A DNA stretch of 64,000 nt from Pseudomonas japonica (GTDB lineage: Bacteria; Pseudomonadota; Gammaproteobacteria; Pseudomonadales; Pseudomonadaceae), in assembly GCF_013522925.1 (NCBI RefSeq), contig NZ_JAAMQU010000013.1, positions 1 through 64,000 on the forward strand. The letters run 5' to 3'. Under the pieces are notes generated by a model. That model saw nothing but the letters and a program-made list of their open reading frames with translations, was not told the DNA's origin and did not search any database. This document shows, in pieces, positions 51,300-60,369 of this stretch (positions within the stretch are counted from its first letter, which is position 1; each line of letters begins with the position of its first letter). The translations under genes were made by a program, and so were the position numbers.

Positions 51300-51921
51300 C
51301 ATTGCCCACGTGGTACTCGCCCCAGCGTGGGAGCATGTCCTGGGGGATGTCCAGCAGGTTGAGAATGCGCGCCACCACGAAGTCCACCAAGTCATCGATG
51401 GTCTGCGGCTGATGATAAAAGCCTGGAGAAGCCGGCACGATGATCGCGCCGATCCGGGACAGTTTGAGCATGTTTTCCAAGTGCAGCGTGGAATACGGTG
51501 CTTCGCGAGGCACCAGGATCAACGGGCGGCGTTCCTTCAGGGTAACGTCTGCGGCGCGTTCGATCAGGTTGTTGCAGGCGCCGGTGGCGATGGCCGACAG
51601 CGTGCCGGTAGAGCATGGCACCACCACCATGGCGCCGGGCGCTCCGGAGCCAGACGCTACCGGGGCCATCCAGTCTTCCTTGCCGTAAACCTTCACCTGG
51701 CCAGCACTGGCACCGGTGTATTCGGTAAGGAATGCCTGCATCGCCTGGGGCTTGGCCGGCAGGGTAACGTCTGTTTCCGTGGCGAGTACCAACTGCGCCG
51801 CTTTGGAAATCAGGAAATGCACCTCGCGATCTTCGCGCACCAGGCAATCCAGCAGCCGCAGGCCGTATTGGGCGCCTGACGCGCCGGTCATTGCCAGGGT
51901 AATACGTTCCGGGCCACTCAT
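51292..51921 (-). CDS. ubiX: Flavin prenyltransferase UbiX
   Basis: This 209-residue enzyme makes prenylated FMN, the cofactor of the UbiD decarboxylase of ubiquinone synthesis. Motifs are ITLAMTGASGAQYGLRLLDCL (quoted AMTGASGAQYGLRLLD), the VVPCSTGTLSAIATG Ser-containing loop, and LVPREAPYSTLHLENML. Start ATG 51921 overlaps the mpl stop (ATGA). It is followed by the YceK-like lipoprotein gene. Confidence 0.96.
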   Translation of the reverse strand: MSGPERITLAMTGASGAQYGLRLLDCLVREDREVHFLISKAAQLVLATETDVTLPAKPQAMQAFLTEYTGASAGQVKVYGKEDWMAPVASGSGAPGAMVVVPCSTGTLSAIATGACNNLIERAADVTLKERRPLILVPREAPYSTLHLENMLKLSRIGAIIVPASPGFYHQPQTIDDLVDFVVARILNLLDIPQDMLPRWGEYHVGNDE

Positions 51922-53267
51922 TTCAACGCCTCAGCCAGTTTGCCATGAAGGCCGCCGAAACCGCCGTTGCTCATGATCACCACATGCGTGCCGGGCGTGG
52001 CCTGGGCTTTTACCTGAGCGATGATCGCGTCGAGGTTATCGGCTACGGTGCTCGATACCGTGCACTGGGCCGCGGTAGCCGCCAGGTCCCAACCCAGGTT
52101 TGGCGGCGCATACCAGATCACTTGGTCCGCCTGAGCGACACTGGCTGGCAGCCCGTCGCGGTGAGCACCCAGCTTCATGGAATTGGAGCGCGGCTCGACG
52201 ATGGCAATGACGGGGGCGGACCCTACGCGCTTGCGCAAACCGTCCAAGGTAGTAGCAATGGCGGTGGGATGGTGGGCGAAGTCGTCATACACCGTAATAC
52301 CCTTTACTTCGGCCACAACTTCCATGCGGCGCTTCACGTTGCGGAAACGGGACAGCGCTTCAATCCCCAGCGCCGGTACCACGCCTACGTGCCGCGCTGC
52401 CGCCAGGCATGCCAGGGCGTTGGCCACGTTATGCTGCCCGGTGAGCGGCCATTCCACCACGCCTTCGGCGTTTCCATCGAACATTACTTCAAACCGGGAG
52501 CCGTCCTCGGCCAATAGCCGGGCCTGCCATTGCCCGCCGTCGCCGGTGGTTTGCACCGGTGTCCAGCAGCCCATTTCCACCACGCGTGCCAACGCCGTTT
52601 CGCTCCGTGGATGGATGATCAGCCCCTCGCCTGGAATAGTCCGCACCAAGTGATGAAACTGCCGCTCGATCGCTGCCAGGTCAGGGAAGATGTCAGCATG
52701 ATCGAATTCAAGATTGTTCAGGATGGCGGTACGAGGGCGGTAGTGAACGAACTTGGAGCGCTTGTCGAAGAACGCGCTGTCATATTCGTCCGCCTCTACG
52801 ACGAAAAAGGGCGTGTCGCCCAGCCGCGCGGACACCTCGAAATTCTGCGGAATGCCGCCGATCAGGAACCCTGGCGCCATGCCTGCATGCTCCAGCACCC
52901 ATGCGAGCATGCTGCTTGTGGTGGTTTTGCCGTGAGTGCCCGCGACCGCGAGCACCCACCGCCCTTGCAGCACGTGATCGGCCAGCCATTGCGGCCCGGA
53001 GACGTACGGCAAGCCTTTGTTCAGCACATATTCCACGGCAGGGTTGCCGCGCGACAACGCGTTGCCGATCACCACCAGGTCTGGGGCTGGGTCCAACTGA
53101 GCGGGGTCATACCCTTGGGTCAGCTCGATGCCCTGGGCTTGAAGCTGCGTGCTCATGGGTGGGTATACATTGGCGTCGGAGCCGGTTACCCGGTGCCCCG
53201 ATTCCTTGGCGAGAACCGCCAGCGAGCCCATGAAAGTACCGCAGATGCCAAGAATGTGGATATGCAT
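51918..53267 (-). CDS. mpl: UDP-MurNAc:L-Ala-gamma-D-Glu-meso-DAP ligase Mpl
   Basis: This 449-residue Mur ligase recycles murein tripeptide. It starts MHIHILGICGTFMGSLAVLA, has the ATP-binding loop VAGTHGKTTTSSMLAWVLE (residue about 108), NNLEFDHADIFPD, LTGQHNVANALACLAAAR and YDDFAHHPTAIATTLDG. ATG 53267 gives the normal length; the frame is open to 53432. It starts a short series with ubiX and the YceK-like gene. Confidence 0.96.
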   Translation of the reverse strand: MHIHILGICGTFMGSLAVLAKESGHRVTGSDANVYPPMSTQLQAQGIELTQGYDPAQLDPAPDLVVIGNALSRGNPAVEYVLNKGLPYVSGPQWLADHVLQGRWVLAVAGTHGKTTTSSMLAWVLEHAGMAPGFLIGGIPQNFEVSARLGDTPFFVVEADEYDSAFFDKRSKFVHYRPRTAILNNLEFDHADIFPDLAAIERQFHHLVRTIPGEGLIIHPRSETALARVVEMGCWTPVQTTGDGGQWQARLLAEDGSRFEVMFDGNAEGVVEWPLTGQHNVANALACLAAARHVGVVPALGIEALSRFRNVKRRMEVVAEVKGITVYDDFAHHPTAIATTLDGLRKRVGSAPVIAIVEPRSNSMKLGAHRDGLPASVAQADQVIWYAPPNLGWDLAATAAQCTVSSTVADNLDAIIAQVKAQATPGTHVVIMSNGGFGGLHGKLAEALK

Positions 53268-53338
53268 GATCGACCTCGAAAAACGTCGAGGCAGGGTAGC
53301 CCAGGCCAAGAAGAATTTCACCCGCGGCGAAGCGGGTA

Positions 53339-55237
53339 TCAGTGATCCCGGGCCAAGCCGTGACGGCGCATCTTGCGATACAGCGTGTTGCGGCTGAGGC
53401 CAAGCGCCTCGGCGGTACGGGTCACATGCCATTGTTGCACCTTGAGCGCTGTCAGCAGGGCCTCCCGCTCGGCGTCGGCCAATGGCGCCGCTGCCACGCT
53501 CGGTTCACGCCTGAACTCTACAGGCAGTGCTTGGAGGTCGATCACCCCGCCGTCCGCCAAGGCAGCCAGCGTTCGCAACACTGTTCGCAATTGCCGTACG
53601 TTGCCCGGCCAGGAATGGGCGAGCAGGCATGCGCGAGCGTCGGCGCTCAGCCAGATATCGCCATCCGGCGCTTCCACCGCCAGCAAGTGATCGAGCAGTT
53701 GCGATTTGTCGGTACGGTCGCGCAGGGGCGGCAAATCAATGGTCAGGCCGGCCAACCGGTAATAGAGGTCTTCACGGAAGGTACCTTCCCTTACACGCTC
53801 CAGCAGGTTCCGATGGCTTGCGCTGATGATGCACACATCCAGTGCCTCTGGCTCACCGCCGATGGGCTCCACTTCTCTGGCTTCCAGCACCCGCAACAAG
53901 CGGGTCTGCAGGCCAAGCGGCATGTCGCCGATTTCGTCCAGCAACAGGGTGCCGCCGTGTGCCTGCCGTAACTTGCCCCGCTGCCCCTCCTTGCTCGCGC
54001 CGGTGAAACTGCCGGGGCGATAGCCGAACAGCTCGCTCTCGATCAAACCTTCGGGAATGGATGCACAATTGAGCGCCACGAACGGCTGGCTGGCACGGCT
54101 GCTCGCCGAGTGTACAGCCCTTGCGAAGGCCTCTTTGCCCGAGCCTGTTTCGCCGCTGAGCAGCAGCGGCACGTCGCGCTCCACAACCCGGCAGGCCCGG
54201 CGAAACGCCTCGGCAAGGGCAGGGTCTTCGAGGCAAGGGCCAGCCTGGGCAGGCATGGCGGCCCTGGCGTTCACAGCCGGCGCGCGCGCCGATGTCGCCC
54301 TTGATAGCGGGGCGGGCGCGCCGGAGACAGACGCGAACAACGCCCTGCCGTCGCGGCAGCGTAATGGCCAGGTTGCCGAAGTGGCGTGTCGGGAGCGGTC
54401 GAAGAAAGCCGCCTCTGTGCAGTCGAACAATTCGTGCAGCGTTCGCCCTTTTAGCCCGGCCTGCCCAAGCAGCTTTATCGCGCTCTGGTTCGCCGCCCTT
54501 ATCCGGCCGTCTTCGCCAAACGCTAGTAGCCCATCCGAAAATGCACCGGCCGGCCCCGGTCGCACTTGCAACCGCAGCAGCCACTGGTTTTGGTATTGGC
54601 GCAGGAAGTAGGCGTTCTCGATGCTCCGCGCCGTAAGGTTTACCAAGGCTACGGTGTGAAACTGGCTCTGCCGACTGCCATCGGCCACCGCAGAAACGTC
54701 CAGCACCGCCAGCAACTCGCCACTGGGATCGAACACCGGGCTGGCAGAGCAGGTAAGCCCGGTGTGGCGGCTGCGGAAGTGTTCGTTACCGTGGATGGTC
54801 AAGGGCTGGCGTTCCACCAGGCAGGTACCGATGCCATTGGTGCCTTCGCAGGCCTCACTCCAATCCGCACCCAGCCACAAGCCAGCCTGCTCGAATACCC
54901 GACGCTCCGGGCTAGCCGTCACACAGCTGAGGATCACACCACTGGCATCGGTGAGTAACACCGCGTGCCCGGCGCCCCCGAGTTGCCGGTGCAGGTCATT
55001 CATCTCACCGTCTGCCACGCCAAGCACCTGCCGAAGGCGCTCGCGACCGTCGAGCACACGGCTGTGCTCTACTACGCAAGGCGCGGCCAGGGTGGCAGGG
55101 TCCAGCTTGTAGTCATCCAGGCAGCGCAACCACGAACGGGTGACCGCCAACTCGGCGGCCGGCCCCGGTGACTGGGCCAGGCTTCGGGCAGCGCTGATGA
55201 CGTGCCGCACATGGCGGTTGGATGGATCGCTGTGCAT
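53339..55237 (-). CDS. Sigma-54-dependent Fis-family regulator (GAF-AAA-Fis, AcoR-like)
   Basis: This 632-residue activator has an N-terminal GAF-type sensor (GADWSEACEGTNGIGTCLVERQPLTIHGNEHF, quoted ACEGTNGIGTCLVERQPLT). A PAS-like region follows at about 260-310 (LLAFGEDGRIRAANQSA). The AAA+ domain has LLSGETGSGKEAFARAVHSAS, GSFTGASKEGQRGKLRQAHG (the sigma-54 contact loop GxFTGA) and GGTLLLDEIGDMPLG. The C-terminal Fis HTH is RTAEALGLSRNTLYRKMRRHGL. It is divergent from an aldehyde dehydrogenase that carries a -24/-12 promoter and is the obvious target. ATG 55237 is preferred to a longer frame from 55363. The ligand is likely an alcohol or aldehyde, by analogy. Confidence 0.92.
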   Translation of the reverse strand: MHSDPSNRHVRHVISAARSLAQSPGPAAELAVTRSWLRCLDDYKLDPATLAAPCVVEHSRVLDGRERLRQVLGVADGEMNDLHRQLGGAGHAVLLTDASGVILSCVTASPERRVFEQAGLWLGADWSEACEGTNGIGTCLVERQPLTIHGNEHFRSRHTGLTCSASPVFDPSGELLAVLDVSAVADGSRQSQFHTVALVNLTARSIENAYFLRQYQNQWLLRLQVRPGPAGAFSDGLLAFGEDGRIRAANQSAIKLLGQAGLKGRTLHELFDCTEAAFFDRSRHATSATWPLRCRDGRALFASVSGAPAPLSRATSARAPAVNARAAMPAQAGPCLEDPALAEAFRRACRVVERDVPLLLSGETGSGKEAFARAVHSASSRASQPFVALNCASIPEGLIESELFGYRPGSFTGASKEGQRGKLRQAHGGTLLLDEIGDMPLGLQTRLLRVLEAREVEPIGGEPEALDVCIISASHRNLLERVREGTFREDLYYRLAGLTIDLPPLRDRTDKSQLLDHLLAVEAPDGDIWLSADARACLLAHSWPGNVRQLRTVLRTLAALADGGVIDLQALPVEFRREPSVAAAPLADAEREALLTALKVQQWHVTRTAEALGLSRNTLYRKMRRHGLARDH

Positions 55238-55337
55238 TGTTGTTGTACTCCCTTGCCGGGGGAGCATCAGCATCCTCCAGCCCTGCCGGCAATGCAACGC
55301 CGCAGCCAATGCGCGCCTCGGGTGTATCGAATATGGC

Positions 55338-55347
55338 ACAACGTTGT
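55338..55347. promoter_or_regulatory. Candidate upstream activator site for the sigma-54 regulator
   Basis: ACAACGTTGT is a perfect 10-bp palindrome about 90 bp upstream of the -24/-12 promoter. A related half site, TCACAACCAGTACAAC, follows within 30 bp. Position fits an enhancer for a bound activator dimer. Inferred only from position and symmetry. Confidence 0.4.
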
Positions 55348-55425
55348 CACCTGGCCGTGTCACAACCAGTACAACCGCTGCGCTGCGAAGGCTGGAAACC
55401 CCTGAAACAGGCGGCCACAGCGCAG

Positions 55426-55441
55426 TGGCGCGGGCTTTGCT
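55426..55441 (+). promoter_or_regulatory. Sigma-54 (-24/-12) promoter of the aldehyde dehydrogenase gene
   Basis: TGGCGCG at 55426-55432 and TTGC at 55437-55440 place the invariant GG and GC exactly 10 bases apart, as in the consensus TGGCAC-N5-TTGC. It lies about 60 bp before the ATG of the dehydrogenase gene and faces it, with a sigma-54 activator gene divergent on the other side. Transcription should start about 12 bases after the GC. Confidence 0.85.
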
Positions 55442-55501
55442 CTACGCTCTACAGACGCTAACGCGCGTGTTCCGCAAACAATAAAAGCCCAGGAGACACC
55501 C

Positions 55502-57022
<1,521 letters not shown>

Positions 57023-57190
57023 CTACCCTCTGGCGGGCGCCTTCCCGGGCGCCTGCCGTCTGTTTCCTGCCAGGTGGGCTTGCCCTTCGCCCACGGTGCG
57101 CTATCTATTGCTCATTGCCCGATTGCCACGGTGCTTCGCCGTACCTGCCATTGCCCTGCGTTTCTGCGCAACCTGACCGACGAGGCACTG

Positions 57191-57646
57191 ATGCATATCA
57201 TCCAAGCCACACTGGACCACCTGGACCTGATCGCCCCGTTGTTCGTGAAATATCGGGAGTTTTACGGGGAGCTGTCGTTCCCAGAGGCTTCCCGAACGTT
57301 TCTGGAGAAGCGACTGCGGCGCAAGGAGTCGGTGATTTTCCTCGCATTCCCAGACGCTGACAGTCAACGTTTGCTGGGCTTTTGCCAGCTTTATCCCAGC
57401 TTTTCCTCGCTTGCGTTGAAGCGCGTGTGGATACTCAACGACATCTACGTGGCAGAAGATGCGCGACGTATGTTGGTGGCGGATAACCTCATGCGCACGG
57501 CCAGGAAGCTGGCCCGCGACAGCAATTCGGTCCGTATGCGCGTGTCCAGCAGTGTGAACAATGAAGTGGCGCACCGGGTGTACGAATCCATCGGGTTTGT
57601 CGAAGACCACGAGTTCAAGAACTATGTGTTGCCGATCACCGACTGA
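57191..57646 (+). CDS. GNAT-family N-acetyltransferase
   Basis: This 151-residue acetyltransferase uses acetyl-CoA on an unknown amine. Visible parts are LLGFCQLYPSFSSLALKRVWILNDIYV (quoted VWILNDIYVAEDARRML), the CoA-binding region starting RRMLVADNLMRTARKLA, and NNEVAHRVYESIGFVEDHEFKNYVL near the end (quoted HRVYESIGFVEDHEFK). ATG 57191 is the start of conservation. It stands alone between the dehydrogenase and the DedA gene. Confidence 0.87.
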   Translation: MHIIQATLDHLDLIAPLFVKYREFYGELSFPEASRTFLEKRLRRKESVIFLAFPDADSQRLLGFCQLYPSFSSLALKRVWILNDIYVAEDARRMLVADNLMRTARKLARDSNSVRMRVSSSVNNEVAHRVYESIGFVEDHEFKNYVLPITD

Positions 57647-57712
57647 ACATCGGTGGTAATCGCCCGTATAATGGCCGCTTTTGCCCTGCCGGGCCGCACA
57701 CAGGTGGCGTAT

Positions 57713-58366
57713 ATGGACTTCAACCCGCTGGACCTCATTCTTCACCTGGACGTGTACCTGAACCAGCTGGTGACCCAGTACGGAAGCTGGATCTACCTTA
57801 TTCTGTTCGCCGTGATTTTCTGCGAAACCGGGCTGGTAGTGCTGCCGTTCCTGCCGGGCGACTCGTTGCTGTTCATTGCGGGTGCCGTAGCGGCCGGTGG
57901 CGGCATGGACCCTGTAATGCTCGCCGGGCTATTGATGGCGGCGGCGATCCTGGGTGACAGCACCAACTATGTGGTAGGCCGTACGATTGGCGAAAGGCTG
58001 TTCGCCAATCCGCATTCTCGTGTATTCCGCCGGGATTACCTGCTGCGCACTCAAGCGTTCTACGACCGCCACGGCGGCAAAACCGTCACCCTGGCGCGCT
58101 TCCTGCCCATCATCCGCACCTTCGCCCCGTTCGTGGCAGGCGTGGCTCATATGCCCTACCTGCGCTTCGTGGCCTTCAGCGTGGCCGGTACCGTGGCCTG
58201 GGTGGGCGGGCTGATCACCTTGGGTTACTTCTTCGGCAACGTTCCGTTCATCAAGCAGAACCTCACCCTGATGGTGCTGTTCATTGTGGGGCTGTCGTTG
58301 CTGCCGATGATCATCGGCTTGGTGCGTGCCCGCACAGGCGGCGCGGCGAAGGCTGCCAGCCGCTGA
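57713..58366 (+). CDS. DedA-family membrane protein
   Basis: This 217-residue inner-membrane protein of the DedA/VTT family has FCETGLVVLPFLPGDSLLFIAGAVA (quoted FCETGLVVLPFLPGDSLLF) and the functional Arg motif ARFLPIIRTFAPFVAGVAHM, quoted ARFLPIIRTFAPFVAGVA. DedA proteins help recycle undecaprenyl phosphate and other lipids. ATG 57713 follows CAGGTGGCGT. The stop shares a base with the mtfA start. A second DedA domain lies in the fusion gene at 44887-46203. Confidence 0.92.
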   Translation: MDFNPLDLILHLDVYLNQLVTQYGSWIYLILFAVIFCETGLVVLPFLPGDSLLFIAGAVAAGGGMDPVMLAGLLMAAAILGDSTNYVVGRTIGERLFANPHSRVFRRDYLLRTQAFYDRHGGKTVTLARFLPIIRTFAPFVAGVAHMPYLRFVAFSVAGTVAWVGGLITLGYFFGNVPFIKQNLTLMVLFIVGLSLLPMIIGLVRARTGGAAKAASR

Positions 58367-59178
58367 TGTGGAGCTGGCAGGCCTGGAAACGCCAACGCAC
58401 CTTGCATCGGTATGCGATCAGCGAGGCTCAGTGGGCCGCTGTACGCGAGGCCCTGCCAATACTCGATGGCATCAGCCCGGAAGACGACCACACGCTGCGC
58501 GAGCGTAGCCTGCTGTTCCTCGCCGACAAAACCCTGACCACCCTCCCCGGCCTTGAGCTGACCGACCACGACTGCCTGCTGCTTGCCGCCCAGGCGCAGC
58601 TGCCGCTGCTTGGGCTGGACGAGCTGGGCTGGTACAACGGCTTTCACGAAATCGTGCTGTACCCGGACGACTTTCGCAGCCCACAGCGCCATCGCGACGC
58701 CAGCGGGATCGAACATGAATGGGACGCCGAGCACAGTGGCGAGGCGTGGCAGCAAGGCCCGGTCATTCTTGCCTGGCCCGGCGTGAGCTCCAGCGGTGGG
58801 TGGGACGGCTACAACCTGGTGATTCACGAGCTGGCACACAAGCTGGACATGCTCAACGGCGACGCCAACGGCCTGCCTCCACTGCACCGGGGCATGCAGG
58901 TGAAGGACTGGGCCGAGGCCATGCAGCACGCTTTCGATGACCTCAATGCCCAGCTGGATGCGGACGACAACGCCGAAACCGCCATTGACCCGTACGCAGC
59001 GGAAAACCCGGCGGAATTCTTTGCCGTTGCCAGCGAATATTTCTTCAGCGCGCCCGACCTGCTGGTAGCCGCTTACCCTGAGGTTTACCAGCAACTCCAG
59101 GCGTTCTACCGGCAAGATCCCCTGCATCGCCTGCACGCGTCGCAAGCATTGCCGACCGCTGCCGAACCGCTTGCCTGA
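58366..59178 (+). CDS. mtfA: Zinc metallopeptidase MtfA-like
   Basis: This 270-residue protein of the MtfA/DUF980 family has the zinc motif HELAHKLDML near residue 155, with the catalytic Glu. The third ligand is expected in the ENPAEFFAVASEYFF region. The N-terminus is WAAVREALPILDGISPEDDH. E. coli MtfA binds the repressor Mlc and has aminopeptidase activity, affecting glucose uptake; a role here is inferred. The ATG overlaps the DedA stop (TGATG), so the genes are coupled. Confidence 0.9.
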   Translation: MWSWQAWKRQRTLHRYAISEAQWAAVREALPILDGISPEDDHTLRERSLLFLADKTLTTLPGLELTDHDCLLLAAQAQLPLLGLDELGWYNGFHEIVLYPDDFRSPQRHRDASGIEHEWDAEHSGEAWQQGPVILAWPGVSSSGGWDGYNLVIHELAHKLDMLNGDANGLPPLHRGMQVKDWAEAMQHAFDDLNAQLDADDNAETAIDPYAAENPAEFFAVASEYFFSAPDLLVAAYPEVYQQLQAFYRQDPLHRLHASQALPTAAEPLA

Positions 59179-59304
59179 GGGCCGTGCAACCGACCGCTCG
59201 CATGGCGGTCCTACCGTGGCGCCGTATTCGCGATATGCCTATAATCCCGCCACTTTTGCCAAAAACTGGCCTCAACGATCCGACTGTTAACGGGAGCACT
59301 ATTG

Positions 59305-59832
59305 ATGAGCTACAGCAAGATCCCAGCCGGCAAGGACCTGCCGAACGACATTCATGTCGTTATCGAGATCCCGGCCAACCATGCGCCGATCAAATACGAA
59401 GTGGACAAGGACAGCGACGCGCTCTTCGTTGACCGCTTTGTCGCTACCCCGATGTTCTACCCGGCCAACTACGGCTACATCCCCAACACCCTGGCGGACG
59501 ATGGTGATCCCCTGGACGTGCTGGTAGTGACCCCGTACCCGGTTGTGCCTGGCTCGGTCATTCGTGCCCGCCCGGTTGGCGTGCTGATGATGGACGACGA
59601 AGGTGGCGGCGATGCCAAGGTCCTGGCCGTGCCTCACGACAAGCTGAGCGCGCTGTACAAGGACGTGAAGGAATACACCGATCTGCCGCCGCTGCTGCTG
59701 CAACAGATCCAGCACTTCTTCGAGAACTACAAGGCTCTGGAGCCTGGCAAGTGGGTAAAACTCAAGGAGTGGGGCAACGCTGACGCTGCCCGCGCCGAAA
59801 TCACCAAATCCGTAGCTGCTTACAAAGAGTAA
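59305..59832 (+). CDS. ppa: Inorganic pyrophosphatase
   Basis: This 175-residue soluble enzyme hydrolyses PPi. Family motifs are KYEVDKDSDALFVDRF, YPANYGYIPNTLADDGDPLDVLVV (quoted YGYIPNTLADDGDPLDVLV, with the metal-binding Asp cluster) and IQHFFENYKALEPGKWVK. ATG 59305 follows GGGAGCACTATTG. It is followed by a strong terminator at 59854-59880, so it is a single transcript. Length is standard. Confidence 0.97.
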   Translation: MSYSKIPAGKDLPNDIHVVIEIPANHAPIKYEVDKDSDALFVDRFVATPMFYPANYGYIPNTLADDGDPLDVLVVTPYPVVPGSVIRARPVGVLMMDDEGGGDAKVLAVPHDKLSALYKDVKEYTDLPPLLLQQIQHFFENYKALEPGKWVKLKEWGNADAARAEITKSVAAYKE

Positions 59833-59853
59833 GTACGTGGTTGAGTGAAACGA

Positions 59854-59880
59854 AGCCCTGGCCTTGCGCCGGGGCTTTTT
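59854..59880 (+). terminator. Intrinsic terminator of ppa
   Basis: AGCCCTGGC (59854-59862) pairs with GCCGGGGCT (59868-59876) around a CTTGC loop, with one G-T wobble. A run of T follows at 59876-59880. It lies 22 bp after the ppa stop codon. Confidence 0.92.
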
Positions 59881-60127
59881 CATTCGGGGTGTCCGAATCC
59901 GCCGCCCTGTTGGGCGGGTCGCCGCCAAGGCGTGCTGCTACAGTGTTCGACGTGTTCTTGTGGCAGGCCATGGCCGCGGCAGCTTTTTTGCAACCGCTGG
60001 CCCGATTACCCCTACCCAACCCCCGCCTGCGCCGCTACCATGGCGCCACTTCGGTACCAGCCTTCGGGCCAATACCCGGCGAGCCAGCTACCCGCCAGCC
60101 CGCCTGCTATTGCTTGATGCAACAGCA

Positions 60128-60208
60128 CCCTACCTTTTGCAGATAGGTACGGCCTACCAAAAATAGGCCAGACTTATCGACGAGAAGCCGGCCACAAGCC
60201 GGCTTTTT
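60128..60208 (+). ncRNA. Candidate small RNA ending in an orphan intrinsic terminator
   Basis: Three hairpins lie in tandem: a weak one with TACCT and AGGTA (60131-60149), a strong one with GGCCTA and TAGGCC (60151-60169, A-rich loop CCAAAAA), and a terminator AAGCCGGC-CACAA-GCCGGCTT with T run (60185-60208). No protein gene ends here: ppa already terminates at 59880 and gcd starts only at 60370. The 5' end is unknown and could lie further left. No match to a known family is claimed. Confidence 0.45.
60185..60208 (+). terminator. Orphan intrinsic terminator between ppa and gcd
   Basis: AAGCCGGC (60185-60192) pairs perfectly with GCCGGCTT (60198-60205) around CACAA, followed by T to 60208. 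It is about 160 bp before gcd and follows no coding gene. Confidence 0.88.
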
Positions 60209-60369
60209 AATGTTCGCAATTCGGCCTCTGGAACGCTTCCTACAGCATTGGCGTTGCCCAGCCCCGGGGATTCACTTCACTAGCTTCAGCTCCCCATTAA
60301 GCAACCGCTCAGAACCTTCCCGCTCGCAGGCGCCTCCAACCCTCACGCCTTTGACCGGAGCCGTCTGCC

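Larger units (their letters stand above)
59833..60369. other. Long intergenic region between ppa and gcd
   Basis: About 540 bp without a credible protein gene. It holds the ppa terminator (59854-59880), a second plus-strand terminator at 60185-60208 with a hairpin before it, and the leader of gcd, which has no good ribosome site beyond GAGCC. Short frames in this stretch have no homology that I recognise. The region between the two terminators may be a small RNA gene. Confidence 0.5.
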
